From DASPLX01 sp035627375 (GTDB lineage: Bacteria; Pseudomonadota; Gammaproteobacteria; Burkholderiales; Burkholderiaceae_D): 64,000 nt of DNA. The stretch spans positions 1 through 64,000 of the forward strand of contig DASPLX010000013.1 of NCBI GenBank assembly GCA_035627375.1, written 5' to 3'. Below are positions 1-6,215 of the stretch, piece by piece (within the stretch, counting starts at the first letter, position 1; the number at the start of each line of letters is the position of its first letter). Under the pieces are notes generated by a model, which was given only the letters and a program-made list of their open reading frames with translations, did no database searches and was not told the DNA's origin. The position numbers were made by a program, and so were the translations under genes.

Positions 1-141
1 CTTCGCCTACATGAAGGATGTGCTCGAACGCCTGCCGTCCTGGCCGAACAACCGCATCGACGAACTCTTGCCGCACCGCTGGAGCCCGGCTGCGTAACCT
101 CGCATGTATCCCGCGTCAATGTGAGATGCCCGGGTGCTTAC
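1..141 (+). mobile_element. Right end of an IS66-type insertion sequence (partial)
   Basis: The window opens inside an IS66-like transposase reading frame. About 44 bases after its stop the sequence ends with a terminus whose reverse complement reads GTAAGCACCCGGGCATCTCA; the GTAA start is typical of IS66-family inverted repeats. I place the element end at about base 141. The next eight bases, CATCATCA, would be one copy of the target duplication, but the other copy lies outside the window. The exact end is inferred. Confidence 0.6.
2..97 (+). CDS. IS66-family transposase, C-terminal fragment (cut by window edge)
   Basis: Only the last 31 residues are visible, in the frame starting at base 2 and ending with TAA at 95-97. 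The peptide contains YMKDVLERLPSWP and ends DELLPHRWSPAA; a tail of the form LLPHRW is characteristic of the C-terminus of IS66 TnpC transposases, which move the element by DDE chemistry. The catalytic core lies to the left of the window, so activity cannot be judged. Confidence 0.75.
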   Translation, partial: FAYMKDVLERLPSWPNNRIDELLPHRWSPAA

Positions 142-440
142 CATCATCATCGCTGGTTCCGTTATTACACTTTGCACATGCGGGGAACTCAAGGCCTTCC
201 GGCCACTGTTTATTTTGGAAGCGCGCGGCGGGGAGTGCTATTTGGCGGCTGCAGGGATAGTTCCGCCGCAGAAAATGCAATTTGGGAGGTTTTGAAAGCA
301 AATCTTACGATTTGCTCTAGCTTCTTTTCTCCTAATTCTTTCTCCTAATCCGGCCTGCAAGGCAGCGAGCCGATAGGGATGTGCAGGGGAGATAAGCGAG
401 GTTCCGAGCATTGTGAGCTTCGGCTTGATGAGGCTGCAAA
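142..440. other. Intergenic stretch between the IS end and the island flank, no gene seen
   Basis: No convincing reading frame in about 300 bases. A perfect 8-bp hairpin (AGCAAATC, loop TTAC, GATTTGCT) lies at 297-316 and a short direct repeat TTCTCCTAATTCTTTCTCCTAAT lies just after it. The region may be remnant DNA of an older element left of the tRNA-Asn target, but nothing in it proves this. Confidence 0.5.
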
Positions 441-487
441 GAAATATTACCCAAGTGGGTAATATTTGGGTAATAACCCAAAGAAAA

Positions 488-515
488 AAGGGCTTACGTT
501 TGCACGTAAGCCCTT
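488..515 (-). terminator. Terminator-like hairpin downstream of the partial tRNA-Asn
   Basis: A perfect 12-bp stem (AAGGGCTTACGT with ACGTAAGCCCTT, loop TTGC) whose minus-strand reading is followed by TTTTCTTT. It sits at the same distance from the tRNA 3' end as the hairpin at 4631-4660 and is probably the original or a previous-element terminator for tRNA-Asn. Confidence 0.7.
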
Positions 516-523
516 GAATTCTT

Positions 524-574
524 TGGCTCCCCGACCTGGACTCGAACCAGGGACCTGCGGATTAACAGTCCGTC
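524..574 (-). repeat. Attachment site: duplicated 3' part of tRNA-Asn
   Basis: These 51 bases repeat exactly the 3' portion of the intact tRNA-Asn at 4669-4719, from the CCA end through the T arm, variable loop and anticodon region. The 5' part is missing and is replaced by unrelated sequence. This is the classic product of site-specific integration by a tyrosine recombinase at a tRNA 3' end. The fragment is not a functional tRNA. Confidence 0.88.
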
Positions 575-788
575 ACGCGAACAGGGTGGAAAACCACGCC
601 AGATAAGGGTTTCCGGAAAATCGGTGGGGAATATTTTCTCGAAATCTCTTCCGTTTTTCCCTCGCATGATCGATTCGAATCAGCCGATATTCCCCAACGA
701 AACTGGCGCTTTTCGAGTCAGTAAGGTCTAATGCCGGAGGGATGATGGAGAATGCAAATGGATAAGGATAACGAGCAAAGCATGTCGA
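575..788. other. Island left interior with repeated GGGGAATAT units, no gene
   Basis: No supported gene. Two further copies of the island-type unit occur here, GGTGGGGAATATT at 623-635 and ATATTCCCCAA at 688-698. They match the units at the right end (4592-4619), not those at 443-477. Their position just inside the attachment site suits integrase arm-type or excision-factor binding sites. That role is inference. Confidence 0.5.
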
Positions 789-1837
789 CTATGCCGGTGG
801 CTTACGTGGATAAGAGTCGTCAAATGCGTATGAAAGATCGTCGAACGCCTTGGGCAAGGTGCATTCGATCAAGTCCAATGTTGCCCGTCCTAACGCTTTG
901 CGGTATTCCGTGCGGAGCTTTTGCCGATTGCCGGTCTTTCGTTTGGGTATAGTCACTACGTAGGCATCGCGAAACGCCTTCTTCCTGTGAGCAACCTCTT
1001 TGCCATGCTTAATATAGATTGCGGGAAGGCTGGTTGGATCGATACCCGCTTCCCGCAATCGGGCCATATGCAATAGCTGTTCTGCTTCGATTGCTGTTCG
1101 GCTGATTTTGAGCGACGGCAGATTTGCCGTGATATGTAGTGATAACTCGGGGCGAGGTTGGCTTGGCTTTCCTCGGCGTTTTCATTGACTAACTTGACGA
1201 CGCTTATCCTGTCTCGCTTCGACAGCTTCGTTTGTGCGCCACCTACGCCGGCCATCTCCGCTATCGCGTCTGGCCGGAGTTTTCTGCGTTTTCGAGGGAA
1301 TGCTTCCTTGTCAGCCGCATGTAGGAGCCATTGATGAGCCAGTATCTCTTTTTCCTCGCGTGCCGCCCTCTGGTGCCTTGCCGACGCTCTCGCGATTTCT
1401 TTTCTCAATTCTTGGTAACGCCCCAAACCCATTATGAAGAACGGAGGGTCAATTTTCGCATCGAATGTGCTGCCGCCTCCATGCAAATACAGTATGGATA
1501 TACCAGGGAGGCTTGCTACTGCTTCACATATGAAGCGATTTTCCCAATGCAAGCCTAGACCAAACTGGAACTGCTTTGCGAAGCCTTCCGGTAGTTCGGA
1601 AAGGAGCTCGAAAACGTCCTCGGGTGATTTCGGTAGCGTGTACTCTTCTTTGACCGGGCGTGCCAACACAATTCTTTCGAGAGTGCCGTACTTGGGAAAG
1701 AGGTAGTTCGGCTTTTCCGGACGGACGTTAATCGGCCACATGGTGAGCATGTCGGGACGAACGTTCAGGACGCGTGCCTTTTTTCCATCAGAGTCGCAGA
1801 AAATGACGTCGATGCCGCCATCGACTGCCTCTTCCAA
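789..1837 (-). pseudogene. Frameshifted and probably 5'-truncated gene of unknown function
   Basis: Two overlapping minus-strand frames join into one protein of about 348 residues if a duplicated AT at 1132-1135 is removed. In frame one the sequence reads YHY then junk; in frame two it resumes with ITANLPSLKISRTAIEAEQ and continues to a stop at 789. I do not recognise the family. It is mixed charged sequence with no membrane segment or signal peptide. The only start is a TTG at 1837 without a clear ribosome site, and the frame stays open upstream into the truncated integrase, so the true N-terminus was probably lost in a deletion at about 1840-1870. The lower GC than the neighbouring core genes fits the island. 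Confidence 0.6.
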
Positions 1838-1845
1838 CTCGACGG

Positions 1846-2082
1846 ATGGGCCGTCGCCAGACCGGCCTTTCCGACTTCGGAATGTATGACATCAAGGGCA
1901 AGGGCGCTACGGACATGTTCCGCGCTGGAGTGCCGATCGAGCGAATCCAGCACCTGCTCGGGCACGAAAGCGTCACGACGACGGAAATCTACCTTAAGGC
2001 GCGATTGCCGGACGTGGCAATGCCGAACATGCGCGAGATGACGAGTGGCGAAGCCATCAGCGCGAATTCCAAAGGAAATTGA
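1846..2082 (+). pseudogene. Tyrosine recombinase (phage integrase), C-terminal remnant
   Basis: About 78 residues are left. They contain YDIKGKGATDMFRAG, IQHLLGHESVTTTEIYLKAR and a short tail, matching the end of tyrosine recombinases: the HxLR-like box (here with K), the GH dipeptide and the nucleophilic Tyr in TEIY. The N-terminal arm-binding and core-binding domains and the first catalytic Arg are absent. It lies inside the tRNA-Asn island and is presumably the remains of the enzyme that inserted it. Without the missing half it cannot work, so the island is probably fixed. Confidence 0.8.
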
Positions 2083-2167
2083 AATTTGATTCGAAGAACT
2101 TTCCGCAGCTTCGCGTTCGCGGAGCAGAGCACAGTTACGATCTAAACAGCCGGAAGCTGCGAAAGTG

Positions 2168-3409
2168 TTAGGGTCTCCAAACTGCCGTTACGTCGAACTC
2201 AATAAGTTCTTTCTTGGAGTTGCGCTTGCGAATAGGATTGCATTTCACGGAGTTAAATCCAAGCTCACTCATCATCTCAGCGTACAACTGTTCCGTTGAA
2301 ACCAACGTACCATAGAACGTCGAATTTCCGACGATGTAATGTACTTCCGCACCTGCTGCAAGGATAGGCGTTAGACCTTGAAAGTGTGCCCACATATCGT
2401 CGAAATACTTAGCGACGTAATTAGCAAGAACAATTCCATTTTTGTTATCAGCGTGCGCTATCTTGTCGAGTACGTTGCTAAGGTGGGGGCTTTCGAAACG
2501 TCCTGTAGGCCGTTCCCAATCCATAAGGCGACTCGTTGCAATACCCCAGGTTCCGCCTATCGCAGTCCAATCGAGTTCGCCTGCGTCTCGCCCATTAGAC
2601 AAGAACCCGAGCCAATACATGTAGGGGCGGAGTTCCCGGATATATGACATTCGGTTCGCGTAAGGCGGCGAAGTAACAACGAGGTCGAACGGCCCTTCAA
2701 CCACGCCAGCAGGGTTCCTGGAATCGCCGAAAATTACCGTTCCTGTACCCGTCGGATTTTCACTCGCCCCCTCCAAAACAAATCGTACGTCTTGCGCAAA
2801 CACGTTTGACATATCAACGTCCAATTCGATGTCTAACTGTCCATCATCTTTGAATGACATCGATTGATGATTAAACGCTGCATTGGACAGGTCAATCAAG
2901 GAGCGGCAGAACGCTACTGTGAGAAGGGTTCGGGCAGGCGACCGTTCTTCGGTCGCGGCTGGAATTGCTGCCCGCAGCAGGCGCAAAAAGTCGAGCGCCT
3001 TCGGGGACCACCATCTTTCGATATTGTGTATCGGCGGCGCGGGGACTGGCTCTACTGCTTTACGACTAACCAAGTCGAGCACGGACGCACAGGCATTGCG
3101 TGTTTCGAGAATGTCCTTAGGAGAGTAGTGCGCGGCCTTTGCTTGGGCAAACCATACAAGAAATGGATTGATGTCGGTTGTTACGCCCTCGTGCCCATGA
3201 TACGCGGCACTTAGCGCCGTCGTGCCGGTACCGCAAAATGGGTCGAATACTCTTCGAGCTTCACTGTGGCCGATGATTAACTCTTCAACGATCTTGAGAG
3301 AATATGCGGGCGTCAGCCGAAGCCAGCCGTGTCGACCGGTCTTGGAGTTGAATTTGTACGTGTAGTCAGCACGCTGGCGTAGCTGATCGCGTTCGAGCAC
3401 TGCACTCAT
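2168..3409 (-). CDS. Type II DNA methyltransferase (SPPY amino-methyltransferase class)
   Basis: This 413-residue protein has AdoMet-binding motif I, DPFCGTGTT, at residues 56-64 and the catalytic motif IV, TSPPY, at 246-250. Motif I precedes motif IV, with a long stretch between them probably holding the target-recognition region. SPPY is typical of N4-cytosine methyltransferases, though some N6-adenine enzymes share it. The start codon overlaps the stop of the upstream gene at 3409 (TAATG), so translation is coupled. With that neighbour it forms a restriction-modification pair: this enzyme would methylate host DNA and protect it from the partner nuclease. The recognition sequence cannot be read from the protein. 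Confidence 0.88.
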   Translation of the reverse strand: MSAVLERDQLRQRADYTYKFNSKTGRHGWLRLTPAYSLKIVEELIIGHSEARRVFDPFCGTGTTALSAAYHGHEGVTTDINPFLVWFAQAKAAHYSPKDILETRNACASVLDLVSRKAVEPVPAPPIHNIERWWSPKALDFLRLLRAAIPAATEERSPARTLLTVAFCRSLIDLSNAAFNHQSMSFKDDGQLDIELDVDMSNVFAQDVRFVLEGASENPTGTGTVIFGDSRNPAGVVEGPFDLVVTSPPYANRMSYIRELRPYMYWLGFLSNGRDAGELDWTAIGGTWGIATSRLMDWERPTGRFESPHLSNVLDKIAHADNKNGIVLANYVAKYFDDMWAHFQGLTPILAAGAEVHYIVGNSTFYGTLVSTEQLYAEMMSELGFNSVKCNPIRKRNSKKELIEFDVTAVWRP

Positions 3410-4224
3410 TAGGTAGTCTCCGGAGCAAGTAAGGCTTTGAGAACTGCATCGATCTCTGTGCGCAGGGTCTTGCTGTTCCGTTTGAAAAAGGCGGCGAGGT
3501 CGTATCCGACGACTTCGCGCATGAAGTCATACGTCGAAATAAGTGGGTTGTTAGCGCCCTCTATACCAGTAACGACCGCCCACTTCTCGGTACGGTATCG
3601 CAGGAGGATATCCGAGTCGATTTGCCCAGAAAGGATCACTGCACAGGGCAAGTACGCTTTGGTATAGGCCGTGGCAGCGTTCGCGATGTCGGCGTTTTGC
3701 CGCTTTGAATCCTTGCTCTTGTAACCCTGTCGCACCTCGAAGATCGTGCCTGTCAGGGTAGAGAAAATTTTTGGATCGACGCCGATAGCGTCGGCTGATT
3801 CTTTCATCCATGCGTGAAAACGATCGCGCTTGGCTTTGTCCTTGATCTGGTCGAGCGGGACGCGGCCATCTAGGTAGAGTGTCCGGGTTTTCCCACTCGG
3901 CAGCGGTATGTCGTAAGACCACGTTACGTCGGTCGCGGCGAGTCCGAGAGTATCCTTAAGCACGGTACGGAATAGTTTTTCGCACCCAATGCCGATTTGG
4001 CGATAAACGCTTGTCATGCCGCCAGCAGCCTTGTGTGCTGCGTACATCATAGGATTGTCGAGGCCGAACCAACTGTAGAAGGGATCGCCCTGATAAAGAG
4101 TCTGGAACTGTGCCAACGTCAATCCGCCATTTTTTGCCCCTTGACCGAATTTTGGCTTGTAATGCGCGCATACGCGAATCGGGTCAAGAACGATTTTCAA
4201 ATACTGAGCGTCTTCTGTGCTCAT
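3409..4224 (-). CDS. Putative type II restriction endonuclease partner of the methyltransferase
   Basis: The protein has 271 residues. It carries a conserved-looking block, FEVRQGYKSKDSKRQNAD, at residues 162-179 preceded by acidic D119 (LYLDGR). This resembles a variant PD-(D/E)xK nuclease core as found in several type II restriction enzymes. It lies directly upstream of, and overlaps by one base, a DNA methyltransferase, the usual layout of a two-gene restriction-modification system. I cannot assign the subfamily or cutting site. The role as a nuclease is inferred from this motif and from context. Confidence 0.68.
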   Translation of the reverse strand: MSTEDAQYLKIVLDPIRVCAHYKPKFGQGAKNGGLTLAQFQTLYQGDPFYSWFGLDNPMMYAAHKAAGGMTSVYRQIGIGCEKLFRTVLKDTLGLAATDVTWSYDIPLPSGKTRTLYLDGRVPLDQIKDKAKRDRFHAWMKESADAIGVDPKIFSTLTGTIFEVRQGYKSKDSKRQNADIANAATAYTKAYLPCAVILSGQIDSDILLRYRTEKWAVVTGIEGANNPLISTYDFMREVVGYDLAAFFKRNSKTLRTEIDAVLKALLAPETT

Positions 4225-4586
4225 CAGTTTTCCTTGTTATCGTCGATGAGGCTTGATCTCGCTCACGCTTCGCAGAAAGTTCCGCATCAACATATGGATA
4301 AATCTTCAAGAGAGTCGTCTTGTTTGTGCGTCCCCCCGCAGTGAGCAAGAGCGCTACATCCGCTCGGAAACGGCGCTATGGATTATAGCGGCACATCGTA
4401 GCCATACCGTTGCTCTGGAGTATATGAAGCGCCATTTCCTTTGCAAATTCTTGTACTCGACGGCAAAGAGTGTGCGAGTTTCCACGACGAAGTACGGCAC
4501 TCGGTCGGTAACCTTCCATCTGCGGTCGTGAGAGTTGTTACTACGGGAGGGGCGGCGGTGGCAAGGAAGAACAGGCAGTGAGAGGA
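4225..4586. other. Upstream region of the restriction-modification genes, no gene identified
   Basis: A plus-strand open frame at 4253-4531 exists but has no ribosome site and no recognisable features. A controller (C) protein gene is sometimes found upstream of such systems, but I see no helix-turn-helix frame here on either strand. The stretch probably holds the promoter for the nuclease-methyltransferase operon and degraded island DNA. Confidence 0.45.
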
Positions 4587-4719
4587 AAAATATTCCCCAG
4601 GTGGGGAATATTCGGGGAATAACCCAAAGAAAAAGGGCCTACGATCACTCGTAAGCCCTTGAATTCTTTGGCTCCCCGACCTGGACTCGAACCAGGGACC
4701 TGCGGATTAACAGTCCGTC
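4587..4719. repeat. Right copy of the direct repeat flanking the island
   Basis: Counterpart of 441-574. It has palindromic units ATATTCCCC, GGGGAATAT and GGGGAATAA (4592-4619), then a terminator hairpin, then the tRNA-Asn 3' region. Compared with the left copy, the same position is changed in each of the three units (A or T becomes C or G), while the DNA around them is largely kept. This side retains the intact tRNA. Confidence 0.85.
4631..4660 (-). terminator. Terminator of tRNA-Asn
   Basis: Read on the minus strand, AAGGGCTTACG pairs with CGTAGGCCCTT (one mismatch, 6-base loop), followed by TTTCTTT. It lies 9 bases past the CCA end of the tRNA. Confidence 0.75.
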
Positions 4720-4744
4720 GCTCTACCGACTGAGCTATCGGGGA
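4669..4744 (-). tRNA. tRNA-Asn (anticodon GTT)
   Basis: The 76-nt minus-strand sequence starts TCCCCGATAGCTCAGTCGG, has anticodon loop CTGTTAA with GTT, the T-arm GGTTCGAGTCC and encoded CCA. The 7-bp acceptor stem TCCCCGA/TCGGGGA pairs perfectly. It served as the integration target of the island to its left, and its 3' two-thirds are duplicated at 524-574. Confidence 0.97.
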
Positions 4745-4759
4745 ACAGCGAAAACCAAG

Positions 4760-4788
4760 ATTATGGATGGATTTTCCTTGGCTGTCAA
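4760..4788 (-). promoter_or_regulatory. Sigma-70 promoter of tRNA-Asn
   Basis: On the minus strand a perfect -35 box TTGACA (4788-4783) is followed after 17 bases by CATAAT (4765-4760). Transcription would start at about 4753, some 9 bases before the tRNA. Confidence 0.75.
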
Positions 4789-4824
4789 CTGTTTCCTGGA
4801 AACTTTTTATTCACTCCTCGGCAA

Positions 4825-6039
4825 TCACAGCACCTTCGCAATGGCGTCGACCACGTTGTCGATGTTGCGCGAGTTCAGCGCCGCGACGCAGATGCGGCCG
4901 GTGTCGACTGCGTAGATCGAGAACTCGTTGCGCAGCCGCTCGACCTGGGCTTTCGTCAGGCCGGAATACGAGAACATGCCGCGCTGTTTGATCACGAAAT
5001 CGAAATCGTGTCCGGGCGCCTTGGCTTTCAGCTTCTCGACCAGCGCCTGGCGCATTTCGCGGATGCGGACGCGCATGCCCGCCAATTCCTCTTCCCATAG
5101 CTTGCGCAGTTCCGGGGACGACAGGGCGATGGCGATGACTTGGCCGCCGTGCGTTGGCGGGTTGGAGTAGTTGGTGCGAATCACACGCTTCAGTTGCGAT
5201 AGCACGCGCGCGGCTTCATCGGCGGTGCTGGCGGCGATGCTCAGCGCGCCGACGCGTTCGCCGTACAGTGAGAAGGATTTCGAGAACGAGTTCGAGACGA
5301 ACAGCGGGCCGCCGGCGTCGGCGAAACGGCGCACCACCTTGCCGTCTTCTTCGATGCCGTCGGCGAAACCCTGGTAGGCCATGTCGAGGAAGGGTATCAG
5401 GCCACGCTGCGTGACCGCCGCGATGACTTCCGTCCACTGCGCATCGGTCAGGTCGGCGCCGGTAGGGTTGTGGCAGCAGGCATGCAGTACGACGATGGAG
5501 CCGGCCGGCATGGTTTTCAATGCCTCGAGCATGCCGGAGAAGTTCACGCCGCGCGTCGCCGCGTCGTAGTAGGGATAGTTGTTGACGGTGAAACCGGCCG
5601 CTTCGAAGAGCGCGCGATGGTTTTCCCAGCTCGGATCGCTGATCCAGACTTGCGCATTCGGCGCGAAGCGCTTGAGGAAGTCGGCGCCCAGCTTCAGCGC
5701 GCCGGTGCCGCCGAGGGCTTGCGCCGTGACGGCGCGCTTTTCCTTCACCACGGCGCTGTCGGCGCCGAACACGAGCTCCTGTACTGCCTTGTCGTAGGCC
5801 GGAATGCCGTCGATCGGCAGATATGAGCGGGGTGTGGCTTTGGCCATCAGCTGCGCTTCGGCTTTCTGCACGCATTCGAGCAGCGGCACCTTGCCGTTGT
5901 CGTCGTAATAGACGCCGACGCCGAGGTTGACCTTGTTCGGATTCTGGTCGGCATTGAATGCCTCGGTGACACCGAGGATGGGATCGCGGGGCGCCATTTC
6001 GATGGCGGAGAACAGAGGGGACGTGAGCGGGGCGTTCAT
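4825..6039 (-). CDS. tyrB: Aromatic amino acid / aspartate aminotransferase
   Basis: The protein has 404 residues, the normal size for class I aminotransferases of the AspC/TyrB group. It transfers the amino group from tyrosine, phenylalanine or aspartate to 2-oxoglutarate using pyridoxal phosphate in the cytoplasm. Visible features are the N-terminal SAIEMAPRDPILG typical of this group, HACCHNPTG at 186-194, the internal-aldimine lysine K254 in SNSFSKSFS, and the phosphate-binding Arg in YGERVG. It starts at ATG 6039 and diverges from uvrB across a 176-base gap. Preference for aromatic over aspartate substrates cannot be decided from sequence alone. Confidence 0.9.
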   Translation of the reverse strand: MNAPLTSPLFSAIEMAPRDPILGVTEAFNADQNPNKVNLGVGVYYDDNGKVPLLECVQKAEAQLMAKATPRSYLPIDGIPAYDKAVQELVFGADSAVVKEKRAVTAQALGGTGALKLGADFLKRFAPNAQVWISDPSWENHRALFEAAGFTVNNYPYYDAATRGVNFSGMLEALKTMPAGSIVVLHACCHNPTGADLTDAQWTEVIAAVTQRGLIPFLDMAYQGFADGIEEDGKVVRRFADAGGPLFVSNSFSKSFSLYGERVGALSIAASTADEAARVLSQLKRVIRTNYSNPPTHGGQVIAIALSSPELRKLWEEELAGMRVRIREMRQALVEKLKAKAPGHDFDFVIKQRGMFSYSGLTKAQVERLRNEFSIYAVDTGRICVAALNSRNIDNVVDAIAKVL

Positions 6040-6215
6040 CGTTCTGATAACATGAAAAATTGGCCGTCACCTGCGTCTGGAACGCGGATTTCGAGCCGGG
6101 TTGCGTAGAGAGAAAAGCCGAGGAAGTGAAGCTGAGATGCAACTCGGCATTTTACCAAAGGTCGAACAGGGCGTTATGCCTTTTGCGCATCTCCCGATAC
6201 CTATAGAACATCACC

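Larger units (their letters stand above)
441..574. repeat. Left copy of a ~134-bp direct repeat flanking the tRNA-Asn island
   Basis: This block matches 4587-4719. From 511 to 574 the two copies are identical and cover the 3' part of the tRNA-Asn gene plus its immediate downstream DNA. From 441 to 510 they align but diverge in a patterned way. The left copy has three palindromic units (ATATTACCC, GGGTAATAT, GGGTAATAA) followed by a terminator hairpin. Identity stops abruptly after base 574, where the intact tRNA continues and this copy does not, as expected for one attachment end of an integrated element. Confidence 0.85.

Noticed and set aside
524..574. A second tRNA-Asn gene
   Set aside because: Only the 3' part is present; the acceptor 5' strand and D arm are missing, so it is an attachment-site remnant.
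4253..4531. A 92-codon frame upstream of the restriction genes, considered as a controller protein
   Set aside because: It is on the opposite strand, has no helix-turn-helix and no ribosome site.
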